Below, piece after piece: positions 13,626 through 22,954 of a DNA stretch of 45,608 nucleotides. Source of the stretch: a virus. Each line of letters begins with the position of its first letter. Within the stretch, counting starts at the first letter, position 1. The notes under the pieces are model-generated. The model worked only from the letters and a program-made list of their open reading frames with translations. It made no database searches and was not told the DNA's origin. The DNA is taken from positions 1 to 45,608 of IMG/VR virus record IMGVR_UViG_3300034107_000949; one strand, given 5' to 3'. A program made the translations under genes and the position numbers.

Positions 13626-14287
13626 GTTTTAAAAAAGTAAAAACAATTGCGAAAGCATTTATCAATCCTATTCCTGTAGGAGAAGATTGGTATGAAAAAA
13701 GGTTAGAGATTTGCAATGGATGCGAATTTAACTCTGCTAACATTGATCCTGAAAATCTTAGTTTCGGATCTAAGTTAAAAATACAGACAGGTTTATGTGA
13801 TAAAGGAAATCACTGCACAGCTTGTGGATGTTGTATTGAAAGAAAGTGTGGGTCTAGAACATCTGATTGTGGATTATCAGAAGTACCAGGATCTGAACCA
13901 AAATGGAAAGCAATTGACTTTGAATTAGAGAAGTCAACTTTCTTTATCGAGTATCAAGGTACAGATGCAATATTCTCAGTGTCTAAAGTAAATGATAGAG
14001 AAGAGTTTTTATTTGATTTTGGTCAGTCATCTGCAAATGTTTTAAAGACGGAATTTAAAATAAAAAATAAAAATCCGTTTGAAGTTATAAAATATGAAGT
14101 ATCTTGCGGATGTACTCACCCTGAAGTAATCGAAAAAGAGGCAGAAAACTCCTACAACATAGCAGTTAACTTAAGTACTCTTAACTTTAGAGAGGGTTTA
14201 AACGAAAAAACAATTACTTTCTTTTGTGAGTTACCTAATGGTAAACAAGAGTTAGTGTTGATTAGATACCGATCAATTAAAGGATGA
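13622..14287 (+). CDS. Cys-cluster (zinc-ribbon-like) plus DUF1573-like domain protein
   Basis: 221 aa from the ATG that overlaps the HU stop (ATGA). N-terminal cluster: CNGC at 31-34, Cys59, Cys65, CGCC at 68-71, Cys76, Cys83, then PKWKAIDF, a phage Zn-ribbon pattern ending in 'KW'. C-terminal domain (about 105-221) is an Ig-like fold of DUF1573 type: FDFGQ, then FKIKNKNPFEVIKYEVSCGCTHPEV with the diagnostic SCGCT at 161-165. DUF1573 is very frequent in Bacteroidota, supporting the host assignment. Role unknown; placement in the terminase block suggests a virion or packaging function. Confidence 0.7.
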   Translation: MSFKKVKTIAKAFINPIPVGEDWYEKRLEICNGCEFNSANIDPENLSFGSKLKIQTGLCDKGNHCTACGCCIERKCGSRTSDCGLSEVPGSEPKWKAIDFELEKSTFFIEYQGTDAIFSVSKVNDREEFLFDFGQSSANVLKTEFKIKNKNPFEVIKYEVSCGCTHPEVIEKEAENSYNIAVNLSTLNFREGLNEKTITFFCELPNGKQELVLIRYRSIKG

Positions 14288-14505
14288 TGAATTTTAGATA
14301 CTTTATAGAAGAAAAATTAACTGAGTTCAAGAAAGAGATTCCTGAATACAGTTTTTCTCAGACAGTTTTATCCGCGCTAAAGAGCATGGATAACTTTGAG
14401 AATTTTACAAAATCAGATTTACTTTCAATAAGTGATGAAGATTTTTACACAGCTTTAGAAAAGTCTCTAAAGAAAGAAAAACAAAAAAACCTTAAATACA
14501 CATAA
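14284..14505 (+). CDS. Small helical hypothetical protein (73 aa)
   Basis: ATGA overlap with the gene before and only 2 nt from the gene after. Acidic/basic alternating helices (YFIEEKLTEFKKEIPEYSFSQTVLSAL..., LEKSLKKEKQKN). Unrecognised. Could be a packaging accessory protein from its position, but nothing in the sequence says so. Confidence 0.65.
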   Translation: MMNFRYFIEEKLTEFKKEIPEYSFSQTVLSALKSMDNFENFTKSDLLSISDEDFYTALEKSLKKEKQKNLKYT

Positions 14506-14507
14506 AA

Positions 14508-14963
14508 ATGGAAATGAAAAATCAGATAATTGCTCAAGTAGTAGAAGCAATTCAGTTAGGAAAAGCACTAGATGCTAAACTTGTTAAGATTAACGAGACT
14601 TATGAAGAGATTAAATCTTTAAAAACAGATAATCCTGGAATGACTTTTGAGGAAGGTAGAGGTAAGTTAATGGAGTATATTGAAATCAATCAAATGGCTG
14701 CTTTGTACATCCAAGATATCAATCATATCTCAAGTGTTCTTACAACATTGTACCCTCTAGTAAAGATTGAAGAAATTGATTTAGAATTAAGTCAAGAAGA
14801 CACTATGTTATTTGAAGGTATTGGAGGTTCTTCTAAATACCTATTTAAGTACGAATCAGGTGATGTTGCAATCGTTAATGAAGAGATTATTTCACAGTTT
14901 AAAGAACAAACTGAGAAAGGATTAAGTGAAGAAGTATTAATGCAAATTTTTAGCAAATTATAG
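14508..14963 (+). CDS. Hypothetical protein directly before TerL (151 aa)
   Basis: Mostly helical (IIAQVVEAIQLGKALDAKLVKINETYEEIKSL), then an acidic beta-containing C-terminal half (IEEIDLELSQEDTMLFEGIGGSSKYLFKYESGDVAIV). Its TAG ends one base before the TerL ATG. The position is where many phages keep the small terminase subunit, which has not been generally identified in crAss-like phages; the sequence gives no HTH that I can see, so this is only positional. Confidence 0.7.
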   Translation: MEMKNQIIAQVVEAIQLGKALDAKLVKINETYEEIKSLKTDNPGMTFEEGRGKLMEYIEINQMAALYIQDINHISSVLTTLYPLVKIEEIDLELSQEDTMLFEGIGGSSKYLFKYESGDVAIVNEEIISQFKEQTEKGLSEEVLMQIFSKL

Positions 14964-14964
14964 T

Positions 14965-17034
14965 ATGAGCCAATTTCTTTCTTCAAATGAAATGTTTATA
15001 AATATGAAGGATGCACCAAGGTGGGATCCTAAGAAGAACTATTTCGATCAAGAAATTAGTACTTTAGATTTTTATGAACAAGAAAGAAGGAAAATTACCG
15101 AGGGTGTTATGATTAATGGATATTACATGCACCCTTGGCTTTACTGGCACATAAACTTCTTCAAAACACCAATTCCGATTAAAAATGCTCAAGGAAGAGA
15201 TGTTGAAAAAATTATGTGTCCACCAATCGATGACAACTTTTTGTACATAATAGAAAATTACCAAGAAGCTGAAAAGAATAATCTTGGAATATGTTTATTT
15301 GGAACAAGGGGTTTTGCTAAGTCTACTGCATTATCATCTTTGATTACTTGGACAAACTCTATAAGAGCAAATGGTACAACCTCTGTTATTGGAGGTAGTG
15401 ACTTAGACTTAAAAGCAATTTCAAAACTAATACAAACCGGATTCAATAAAGTAAACCCTGCATTTTTTATTCCACAATTAATAACTGAATGGGAGAGTCT
15501 TGTTGAGATCGGATTAAAAGAAAAAGATGGTTTTAGGTTACCTCATTCTCATATATCTATAACAAACGCAAACAAAGGAACAGCTAAGTCATCTGAAAAA
15601 GGTGCAGGTTTATCTCCGGTTGGTTTTATTATGGATGAGATAGGTAAATTTAATTTTAAAGATATCCTAAACTCAGCACTTCCATCTTTTATTACACCGA
15701 CTGGTGCAAAATTAGTTCATGTATTATCAGGTACATCAGGTAATGAGGAGTTATCAAAAGATGCTAAAGACGTACTTTCTAACCCAGAAGATTATTCATT
15801 AATTACAATGGATTGGGATAAACTTGAAAGAAACGTGGATCCGGATTATGTAACCTGGGAAAGAAGTAAGAAACAAAAATTCTCCATATTTGTTCCTGCG
15901 CAAATGTCTTATCGTTTAGCTGTTCCAAAAGTAGAAACAACTTTAGATAAACATTTAAATTTAAAAAATGAAGGTTTAAGTAAAGTAAAAATACAAATCA
16001 CAGACTGGAAAACAGCAAAAGAAGTACTTACAGAAAAATTAAACTCTCTTAAAAAAGAAGAGTCTAAGGAAAAACAACGCATGTACTATCCTCTAGAAAT
16101 AGATGATGTATTTTTAACTTCAAGTTCGAACCCATTTCCAACAGCACTTATCGATAAACGAATAAGATTCCTTGAGGATGAAGGTTTAATTGGAAAAAAT
16201 ATTGAAGTATATAGGCATAATGGAAAAATTATGCAAGAGTTCTCCCCTAAGAAAAGAGCAGAAGTTAGTCACCCTGGTGGCGAGGCCGATGCACCTGCGA
16301 TACTTTTTGCAGATGTACCTGAAATTACACCACCTAAATTTACTTATGTTTCCGGACTCGATGATTACAAACTTGATCAATCAGAGACATCCTCTTTAGG
16401 TGCTTTTTACATTATTAAACGAAGAAATCTAGAACCAAATTCTCCTTGTGAGAAGATTGTTCTTTCTCATACTACTAGGCCATTTAGACATGGTGATTTT
16501 CATAAAGACTGTGAAAAGCACATTGATATTTGGAACTCGTTATGCAACATGGAGGCAGTCGATGTCAGTTTTAAACAACACTTAGATACAAAAAATAAAG
16601 CTGAACAATGTTTAGCACCATCAATTTCCTTCTCAAATTCAGTACAAACAGGTAATTATAAACTTACTACAAAGTTTGGTGTCTATCCAACAGCTGGTAA
16701 TAAGTCATACATGTTCAACCTTGTTATTGATTTTATGAAAGAAGAGCATGTAGTTGGTATTGATGAAGATGGTAATGAAATAATTAAATACGGTGTTGAT
16801 TTTATAGATGATATTGATTTACTTAAAGAGATGTTATCTTATAAAAAAGGAGGAAACTTTGACCGCATCATAGCATTTATGCACGCATTAGCGTATGCTC
16901 GTGAGTTGGATAAACTAAATATTAGACCGGACCAAAAAGAAAAAACAAACAATAAAATGGCATTCCAAGGATCTGATACTAGAGAAAGACCAAAAATAAA
17001 TGTATTTTCAAACGTTAAGTTGAGGATATTCTAA
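14965..17034 (+). CDS. terL: Terminase large subunit
   Basis: 689 aa, usual for crAss-like TerL. ATPase half: Walker A GTRGFAKST at 113-121, VIGGSDLDLK (141-150), Walker B GFIMDEIGK at 220-228, coupling-motif SGTSGNEE at 255-262. Nuclease half (RNase H fold): GLDDYKLD at 464-471 supplies the first acidic residues, and NFDRIIAFMHALAYA at 631-645 the last Asp. It drives ATP-dependent DNA packaging through the portal and cuts concatemers. The ring MHPWLYWHINFFK at 55-67 is typical of the family. Followed by the portal with its own promoter. Confidence 0.93.
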   Translation: MSQFLSSNEMFINMKDAPRWDPKKNYFDQEISTLDFYEQERRKITEGVMINGYYMHPWLYWHINFFKTPIPIKNAQGRDVEKIMCPPIDDNFLYIIENYQEAEKNNLGICLFGTRGFAKSTALSSLITWTNSIRANGTTSVIGGSDLDLKAISKLIQTGFNKVNPAFFIPQLITEWESLVEIGLKEKDGFRLPHSHISITNANKGTAKSSEKGAGLSPVGFIMDEIGKFNFKDILNSALPSFITPTGAKLVHVLSGTSGNEELSKDAKDVLSNPEDYSLITMDWDKLERNVDPDYVTWERSKKQKFSIFVPAQMSYRLAVPKVETTLDKHLNLKNEGLSKVKIQITDWKTAKEVLTEKLNSLKKEESKEKQRMYYPLEIDDVFLTSSSNPFPTALIDKRIRFLEDEGLIGKNIEVYRHNGKIMQEFSPKKRAEVSHPGGEADAPAILFADVPEITPPKFTYVSGLDDYKLDQSETSSLGAFYIIKRRNLEPNSPCEKIVLSHTTRPFRHGDFHKDCEKHIDIWNSLCNMEAVDVSFKQHLDTKNKAEQCLAPSISFSNSVQTGNYKLTTKFGVYPTAGNKSYMFNLVIDFMKEEHVVGIDEDGNEIIKYGVDFIDDIDLLKEMLSYKKGGNFDRIIAFMHALAYARELDKLNIRPDQKEKTNNKMAFQGSDTRERPKINVFSNVKLRIF

Positions 17035-17077
17035 TATGATTATTTCCTATAATTTTTATTATAAACATTAGATTTTA

Positions 17078-17085
17078 TACATTTG
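17078..17085 (+). promoter_or_regulatory. -7 box TACATTTG, 4 nt before the portal ATG
   Basis: TACATTTG-TTTT-ATG in the 55-bp gap after TerL. The position 20 nt upstream is TTTT, one base off TTTG. Predicts a leaderless portal transcript. Confidence 0.6.
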
Positions 17086-17089
17086 TTTT

Positions 17090-19837
17090 ATGTTTAATAC
17101 AAGTTTTATAGATTCAGTAAGTCGTACAGATGCTTTGCCTCCTTTACATCTTAAGAGGAGTATAAAGAAAACTGATAAATGGAAGAAAGCTGTAATGGAT
17201 GCATTTGAAAACATTGCATTAAAACAACTTCATGAAAATTTATCTTTCTTTGACAACTATAGGGTTGTAAGTTCTAAAATGACTTATCAAGAACTTTCAG
17301 AAGTTCTCCCTCACTTAAATGGATTGCAAGATCTATTAGATGGTGTAGGCATCCCTAGTCAATTGAAGCATCACGATATTACAAGTATTGTTGTAAATAC
17401 TATTGTGGATAAATTTGTTGACTTTCAAGATAAATTTCATGTTACAGATATCGGTGAGATAGCTGAGAATGATTTTTTAAGACACAAAAATGAAGAGATT
17501 TCAAAATTACTTGAAGATATTACAAAAAATATAATTGATACAGAGTTAGCTAAAAACGGACTTACTCCTGATGGAAAACAATTTTCATCCGAAGAAGAAC
17601 AACAAGCTTTCATGCAACAAATAGAAGAAGCAAAGAAAAAGTATACTCCGGTTGAGTTATCAAAATCTTCTAAAAATAGTTTTAAGACAGTTGGTGCTCG
17701 ATGGGCAGAAGGTACACTAGATCAAGATAAAGAAAGATTTGACCTACTTAAGTTAGGAAAAGAATCATTAAAAGAATATCTTACTGCAGGACGAGCATTT
17801 AGAGAGTACAAAATTTACCATGATAAATATTTTCCAAGAAACTGGAGTGCTAAAAATACATTCTTTTCTAAAGAGGTAGAAACACAAAATATTCAAAAAG
17901 GAGAATACGCAGGTAGAATGCAACCATACACTCCATCAGAATGTATTCAAGAATTTGGACATAAAATATCCGCAGATAAACAAGCAGAACTATTAGGTGG
18001 AAACACTACGTGGGAGAACTACGTATCAAACAACTATGCTGCAGGAACTATTGAAGAGGCCGTTAACTCTAACTTTATTAAGACAGTAACTACCCCTTTC
18101 AAAGGATACAGTGACTATAACTTTATGTTAGGGCTTCAAGATCAGTTAAACATGCCAATGGGTATTGAGACTAAGTTCAATAAAGATGGTTCACAAACAG
18201 TTCGAGAAAGATTCTTACCAAATCACTATAATGGTCAAAATGGGTTATACTCATCATTAGCAGTGTTATTGAGGGATGATTTCCAACACAGAAAAGATTT
18301 ATGTCAAGTTACTGAAGTATATTTCCGTTGCTACGACTATTGGGGATACCTTACGTATGAGAATGAATACGGAAGAATAATTACGGAGGAAGTAACAGAA
18401 GATATTTTAAAGGATTTCCTAAAAGAAAAAGGAATCAAACAAAGTTATAAAGAATCAATTCACGATATTATTACTTCATTTGAAGTAAATACATTAAAGT
18501 GGCAATTAAGACCTGTTACTTATTACGGTGTAAAAATACAAAGTGCAAACATACAAGATCCGATTTACATTGATGTAGAACCAATGGAACACCAAATTAA
18601 AGGTGATTCAGAATACGATACATTATTACCTGTTGCAGGAATAGTTGGAGAAAGTTTAGTTACTAAGATTGCACCATTTCAAGCAAAGTATAATCTTTGT
18701 ATGAACCAGATTACAAATCTGATCGAAAAAGAGCTAGGAGTAATCCTTTTACTTTCTACAGATTTAATTCCATCTGAATACGATGGATGGGGTAATGCAG
18801 AGGAAGCTTTAATAGCATTGAGAAACACAGCTAAGAATGTAGGTATTATGCCTGGAAATACTTCGTTTGACTCTCAAAAACAATCTAACAACTCATCCGG
18901 AGTACAACTTCTTAACGTAACTCACGGAGCAGAAATACAATCAAGAGTTCAGTTAGCAGAGTTCTTCCAAAAGAAAGCATACGAGTTAATCGGTATCAAT
19001 CCAATATTGAGTCAACCAACTAAATACGAAACAGCAGAAGGAGTAAGAAACAATGCTGAAACAAATGTTGCTCAAATTTCAGGAATACATACTGACTTTT
19101 CATACTTTAACAAGGGAGCATTAGAACTACATTTATCTGTTGCACAATATTGTCAGTCTAATAAAAAAGACTTATCTATATACTACACTAAATCAGATGC
19201 ATCTATTCAATACTTAAAAATACAGGATCCGGACCTACCTTTAAGAAGGTTTGGCCTTATTGCAACTTTCGATTCTCAGAAGAGAAAAGAATTGGAATTA
19301 TTGAAACAAGCTATAATGCAACAAAATACTCTTGGTGCAGACACGATGGAGTTAGCTCGACTAATTGGTTCAGATTCTTATTCTGACATAGTAGAGATAG
19401 CTAAACTAGAGCGAGAAAGAAGACAAGAACAGCAACAAGAAGAGTACAAACAACAACAACAGTTAGTACAACAAAAAGCTCAGCTTGACGATGAAAACGC
19501 AAATAAATCATGGGAAAGACAAGAGCAATCTAAAGATAAAGATAGATCTAATAGACTTGAGGTTGAAAGGATTCAAGCACTTGGTAGAGCTGCAGATAAA
19601 GAATCAGATTCAGCTAGTTTTGAGCAGATTAACAGAGAAGCAGACAACGCACTTAAAGAAAGAGACCTTAATTTAAGATATGAAAATGACGCTCAAAGTT
19701 TTAGATTAAAAGAGAAACAAGCAGAGGATCAAAGAATGATTAAAATTAAAGAGCTAGAATTGAAAGCTAAGGAACTTGAGGAGAGATCAAGATCACGTCA
19801 AAGTAAGGAATATGTAGCTACAATAAATAAAAATTAG
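17090..19837 (+). CDS. Portal protein
   Basis: 915 aa, long as in crAss-like portals. Assigned by position between TerL and scaffold/capsid and by the overall pattern: N-terminal DALPPLHLKRSIKKTDKWKKAVMDAFE, a portal-like core of alternating helices, a wing region (TEVYFRCYDYWGYLTY...), and a stem/crown region with the family-typical AEFFQKKAYELIGINPILSQPTKYETAEGVRNN. The C-terminal ~150 residues are a Gln/Glu/Lys-rich coiled coil (EQQQEEYKQQQQLVQQK... LKEKQAEDQRMIKIKELELK), which may interact with cargo or scaffold. It forms the dodecameric DNA channel at the capsid vertex. Confidence 0.88.
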   Translation: MFNTSFIDSVSRTDALPPLHLKRSIKKTDKWKKAVMDAFENIALKQLHENLSFFDNYRVVSSKMTYQELSEVLPHLNGLQDLLDGVGIPSQLKHHDITSIVVNTIVDKFVDFQDKFHVTDIGEIAENDFLRHKNEEISKLLEDITKNIIDTELAKNGLTPDGKQFSSEEEQQAFMQQIEEAKKKYTPVELSKSSKNSFKTVGARWAEGTLDQDKERFDLLKLGKESLKEYLTAGRAFREYKIYHDKYFPRNWSAKNTFFSKEVETQNIQKGEYAGRMQPYTPSECIQEFGHKISADKQAELLGGNTTWENYVSNNYAAGTIEEAVNSNFIKTVTTPFKGYSDYNFMLGLQDQLNMPMGIETKFNKDGSQTVRERFLPNHYNGQNGLYSSLAVLLRDDFQHRKDLCQVTEVYFRCYDYWGYLTYENEYGRIITEEVTEDILKDFLKEKGIKQSYKESIHDIITSFEVNTLKWQLRPVTYYGVKIQSANIQDPIYIDVEPMEHQIKGDSEYDTLLPVAGIVGESLVTKIAPFQAKYNLCMNQITNLIEKELGVILLLSTDLIPSEYDGWGNAEEALIALRNTAKNVGIMPGNTSFDSQKQSNNSSGVQLLNVTHGAEIQSRVQLAEFFQKKAYELIGINPILSQPTKYETAEGVRNNAETNVAQISGIHTDFSYFNKGALELHLSVAQYCQSNKKDLSIYYTKSDASIQYLKIQDPDLPLRRFGLIATFDSQKRKELELLKQAIMQQNTLGADTMELARLIGSDSYSDIVEIAKLERERRQEQQQEEYKQQQQLVQQKAQLDDENANKSWERQEQSKDKDRSNRLEVERIQALGRAADKESDSASFEQINREADNALKERDLNLRYENDAQSFRLKEKQAEDQRMIKIKELELKAKELEERSRSRQSKEYVATINKN

Positions 19838-19924
19838 AAAATTTGATATTTCATTATAAGTACACTTTTAGTATTACGAATTAAATATCAATTTGTTAAA
19901 TCAAAAACCAAAAAATAATTTTGT
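19838..19924 (+). promoter_or_regulatory. Gap with 9-bp inverted repeat before the scaffold gene
   Basis: TTGATATTT (19843-19851) and AAATATCAA (19883-19891) form an inverted repeat 31 bp apart. No T-run follows. It may be an mRNA hairpin or protein site; weak. Confidence 0.3.
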
Positions 19925-21124
19925 ATGGAAAACAGTGGAAAAGCTGAAGTCATAACTCTAGAGAGTTTATTGTCTTCAACAGAGACACCGAAGACTACTG
20001 AAGAGATTTCAGCAAGTCAGGAAGCCGAAACTAAAAAAGAGTTAGACAAGGCTATTAAAAAAGATGACTCTATATTTGGAGACATGTTCAATCAAAACGA
20101 TGATGAAGATGGGGAAGAAGAAAAGAGTAAAACAAAAAGCACTTCTTTAAACGTAGAGGAGGAAGAAGAGGAAGAAGATAAAACTGGAGACTTCATTCTT
20201 GATGTTAAAACTACAGATGAAGATCAAGAGAAAGAAAGTGAATCATCTAAACTTTACAAGAAAGCTTTAAAAGAAACTTGGGGTAAAGATGAAATTTCAA
20301 CAATAGTACAAATTATTGATGGAGAAGAAGTAGAAGTAAACATCGAAGATATCGATTTAGATGAAGAAACTTTTAAACTAATCACTCAAGCAAAGATTGA
20401 GGAGTTAAAAGAAGAAGCAGTAAAAGGTAAGATATCAGCTGACGGAGCTTCAGATTTTGCTTTAAAACTTCTTGAGATCGATAAGAATGGTGGTGAAATA
20501 AAAGATTTACTCAGAATAAAAACTGATTTCTTAGATCCACTAGAAGGCTTAGATGTTGATAATGTAAATGACCAACGTGAAGTAATTTACTTACGTAATA
20601 TGGCTGCAGGTTTAGATGAAGACTCTACACTTCGATTAATAAAGTCATACGAGCAAGAGGGTACACTTGCACAAGTTGCTGAAGATAGCTTTAATAGATT
20701 ACGAGAAGCTATTGACAAAAAATTAGAAGATGAGTTAAGGATTTCTCAAGACAACAAAAAGAAGGCTGAGGATAACTTTAAAAAATACGCAGGTGATTTA
20801 AAAGAAGAGCTTAAAAAGTTTGAACTTAAAGACACAGCAAAAAAGAAGATAGTTGATTTTGCCACAACTATTAAAGAAAATGGCAAGTTAGCAATTGATG
20901 AAGTCTATAACGAATGGAGAATGAATCCAGAGAAGGCATCAATGTTAGCACTGTTTATGTTAGATGAAGAAGAGTTCATTAGTCAATTAACAAGAAAAGC
21001 TGTAAGAGAAACACAAATGAATGCAGCTAAAAAGTTAAAGATTATACCGAAATCAAATTCAAGTATCGAAGTTTCAAAAACTCCTGCATCTAATAAAATA
21101 GTAAACATATCACAACTTAAGTAA
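19925..21124 (+). CDS. Acidic scaffold-like protein between portal and capsid
   Basis: 399 aa. Residues ~45-110 are extremely acidic and probably disordered (NQNDDEDGEEEKSKTKS, NVEEEEEEEDKTG). The rest is helical with KIEELKEEAVKGKI..., RLREAIDKKLEDELRISQDNKKKAEDNFKKY as likely coiled coil. Size, acidity and position between portal and MCP match the uncharacterised 'gene 77' slot of crAssphage, thought to be scaffold or internal head protein. Scaffolding is inferred from position and composition. A C-terminal basic segment (AAKKLKIIPKS) could contact the capsid. Confidence 0.78.
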   Translation: MENSGKAEVITLESLLSSTETPKTTEEISASQEAETKKELDKAIKKDDSIFGDMFNQNDDEDGEEEKSKTKSTSLNVEEEEEEEDKTGDFILDVKTTDEDQEKESESSKLYKKALKETWGKDEISTIVQIIDGEEVEVNIEDIDLDEETFKLITQAKIEELKEEAVKGKISADGASDFALKLLEIDKNGGEIKDLLRIKTDFLDPLEGLDVDNVNDQREVIYLRNMAAGLDEDSTLRLIKSYEQEGTLAQVAEDSFNRLREAIDKKLEDELRISQDNKKKAEDNFKKYAGDLKEELKKFELKDTAKKKIVDFATTIKENGKLAIDEVYNEWRMNPEKASMLALFMLDEEEFISQLTRKAVRETQMNAAKKLKIIPKSNSSIEVSKTPASNKIVNISQLK

Positions 21125-21146
21125 CTAAATTAAATTTAAAAATAAC

Positions 21147-22844
21147 ATGTCACAAAACAAATTCGACATTCATGAGTCTATCAATGGAGATTACGTTGTA
21201 GGGTTCACAAATGTGAAGGAGATTAAATCTATGGGATGGATGGATGCTGCAAAAGTATCTACATATTTAATGGACGATAAAGCTTCTCACAGAAAGCATT
21301 TAGGTCTTATCGAGTTGTTCGCAACATCGCATAAAAAACCTATGCCATTTTTAAGAGACTTGTTCAAAGACTCAGCTGTATTAGAAGTTGAAGAAGGACA
21401 ATCAATCACTTATGATTTACCTGTTGACCGCACAGAGGTTAAGTGTTACACTGCTGAAGATTCTTCAGAAGAGTATGACTTCCCTGGTATCGATGGTGGT
21501 GTATTCAAAATTGTATTGAATCAAGAGTTTACAAAAGGAGATATCCTTACTTACGACCCAATCTATGGTGAGCAAGTTATGGTTTCTGCTGAGCACGATG
21601 TAGAGCAAGTTGGTGAAAACTACTTACACTATGTTACAATGCAAACGAATGATCGTACTAAATACTTCCCTAAAGATTATTTAAAAGCTGGTCGTGAGTG
21701 GATCAAATTAACTAACAAAATCGCTGAGTTTGACACTGCTTTCAGTTCTTTATCTTTGGTTAAAGATCCTGCAGGAACAATCACTAACGAATTCATCTTG
21801 TCTGAACCAAGAGGTATTGAAACTTTCGTAACTGGTAAAGCTGGTCGTATGAAAGCTCCAGGACTTACAGGTTTTGCTAACGGTATTTCTGATAAAATTG
21901 AAAAACAATTAGAAGCACTTGGTGGTAAAAACATGATGTTCGTTGCTAAGAAAGATTCTAAAACAGGAAACCTTACTCCAGGATTAGTTGGTACTACATT
22001 AGAGTACTTAGCTTTAATGGAATTAGCTATGATGGAAACAAACGAACTTTTGTTTGCTAAAGCAGCTACTACTAACACAAACAATGGTGTTAAAAGAGTT
22101 AACGAGGGTGTATGGCACCAGATTCGTAGAGGTAAATTAATCAAGTACGCTAAACCAGGTGGAATTGTGATTGATCACTTATACGAGGCAGTTTCTTACT
22201 TATTCCAAAACTCTGACATTCCAGTTAACGAACGTTTCGTTAAATTTAAAGCTGGACACATGGCATACCAAAATATGTTGCATTTATTCCGTGAGCACGC
22301 AGTTTCTCAATTAAACGGATTACCAGCAGGTATGTTAGGACAAGATGGTCAATTACCTTCTAAAGTTTTCTCCGGAAGTTTAGACAAATTATCAATGGCT
22401 AGTGTAGCAATTACTGAAGTAATGTTCCCTGGTATTGGTAAAGTATTGGTAGAACATGATCCATCATTAGATTTCTTACCAAGCACAGATCGTTTCTCAA
22501 CAGGTATGTACGGAGAAGGTTTTGCACACACAACTAACTCTTTGGTTATTTGGGATGCAACTAACCCTGAGTACTCTAACGTATCTAAGAAAATTGGAAA
22601 CGCTTCTTTAGTTGAAGGTGGTAAGAAAAACGCTAACATCTATTACATCAAACCTGCAGGGCAACCTCACGTAACTTACGGTTATGAGCAAGGACGTACA
22701 GCAGACGGAAGTCAATACCAAAACGTACAGTCTTCTATGAAACAAATGGGTAGATCATTCTGGGCATACTCTCAGTCTTCTGCTTTAGTTTTAGATACTA
22801 CACGTTACGTAACAATCGAACTACAAGAAAAAGGTAGAGCATAA
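21147..22844 (+). CDS. Major capsid protein (HK97-fold, crAss-like)
   Basis: 565 aa. Recognised by the crAss-like MCP character: GWMDAAKVSTYLMDDKASHRKHLGL near the N-terminus, ELFATSHKKPMPFLRDLF, EEGQSITYDLPVDR (E-loop region), ELLFAKAATTNTNNGVKRVNEGVWHQIRRG in the middle, and the C-terminal RYVTIELQEKGR. It assembles the icosahedral shell. Codon use differs from its neighbours: many CGT arginines and C-ending codons, as in very highly expressed genes. Downstream sits a terminator hairpin, which would stop or attenuate transcription before a fresh promoter at 22901. Confidence 0.93.
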   Translation: MSQNKFDIHESINGDYVVGFTNVKEIKSMGWMDAAKVSTYLMDDKASHRKHLGLIELFATSHKKPMPFLRDLFKDSAVLEVEEGQSITYDLPVDRTEVKCYTAEDSSEEYDFPGIDGGVFKIVLNQEFTKGDILTYDPIYGEQVMVSAEHDVEQVGENYLHYVTMQTNDRTKYFPKDYLKAGREWIKLTNKIAEFDTAFSSLSLVKDPAGTITNEFILSEPRGIETFVTGKAGRMKAPGLTGFANGISDKIEKQLEALGGKNMMFVAKKDSKTGNLTPGLVGTTLEYLALMELAMMETNELLFAKAATTNTNNGVKRVNEGVWHQIRRGKLIKYAKPGGIVIDHLYEAVSYLFQNSDIPVNERFVKFKAGHMAYQNMLHLFREHAVSQLNGLPAGMLGQDGQLPSKVFSGSLDKLSMASVAITEVMFPGIGKVLVEHDPSLDFLPSTDRFSTGMYGEGFAHTTNSLVIWDATNPEYSNVSKKIGNASLVEGGKKNANIYYIKPAGQPHVTYGYEQGRTADGSQYQNVQSSMKQMGRSFWAYSQSSALVLDTTRYVTIELQEKGRA

Positions 22845-22850
22845 ATTGAT

Positions 22851-22880
22851 ATTGGGGGGAAAATAAAATTCCTCCCAATT
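22851..22880 (+). terminator. Hairpin after the capsid gene
   Basis: ATTGGGGGGA / TCCTCCCAAT, a 10-bp stem with one mismatch and a 10-nt A-rich loop, 6 nt past the MCP stop. The T-tract after it is weak (ATCTTAATTTT). Confidence 0.65.
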
Positions 22881-22900
22881 ATCTTAATTTTCCATATAAT

Positions 22901-22932
22901 TTTGTATCTTTGAATTAGTTTTTATAAATTTG
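22901..22932 (+). promoter_or_regulatory. Host-type promoter TTTG-N20-TAAATTTG
   Basis: TTTG 22901-22904, exactly 20 nt, TAAATTTG 22925-22932; 22-nt leader to the ATG at 22955. A second -7-like box TATCTTTG lies within the spacer (22905-22912). Confidence 0.75.
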
Positions 22933-22954
22933 TATAAACAAACCAAAAAAAATA

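Noticed and set aside
14508-14963. Small terminase subunit
   Set aside because: Only the position supports it; no helix-turn-helix or family pattern is visible, so it was left as hypothetical.
19916-19925. TAATTTTG box one base before the scaffold ATG
   Set aside because: Spacing of 1 nt would place the transcript start inside the gene; probably chance in AT-rich DNA.
21677-22144. 155-aa antisense ORF in the capsid gene
   Set aside because: Mirror of the biased codons of the capsid gene; the same applies to the other long minus-strand frames within structural genes.
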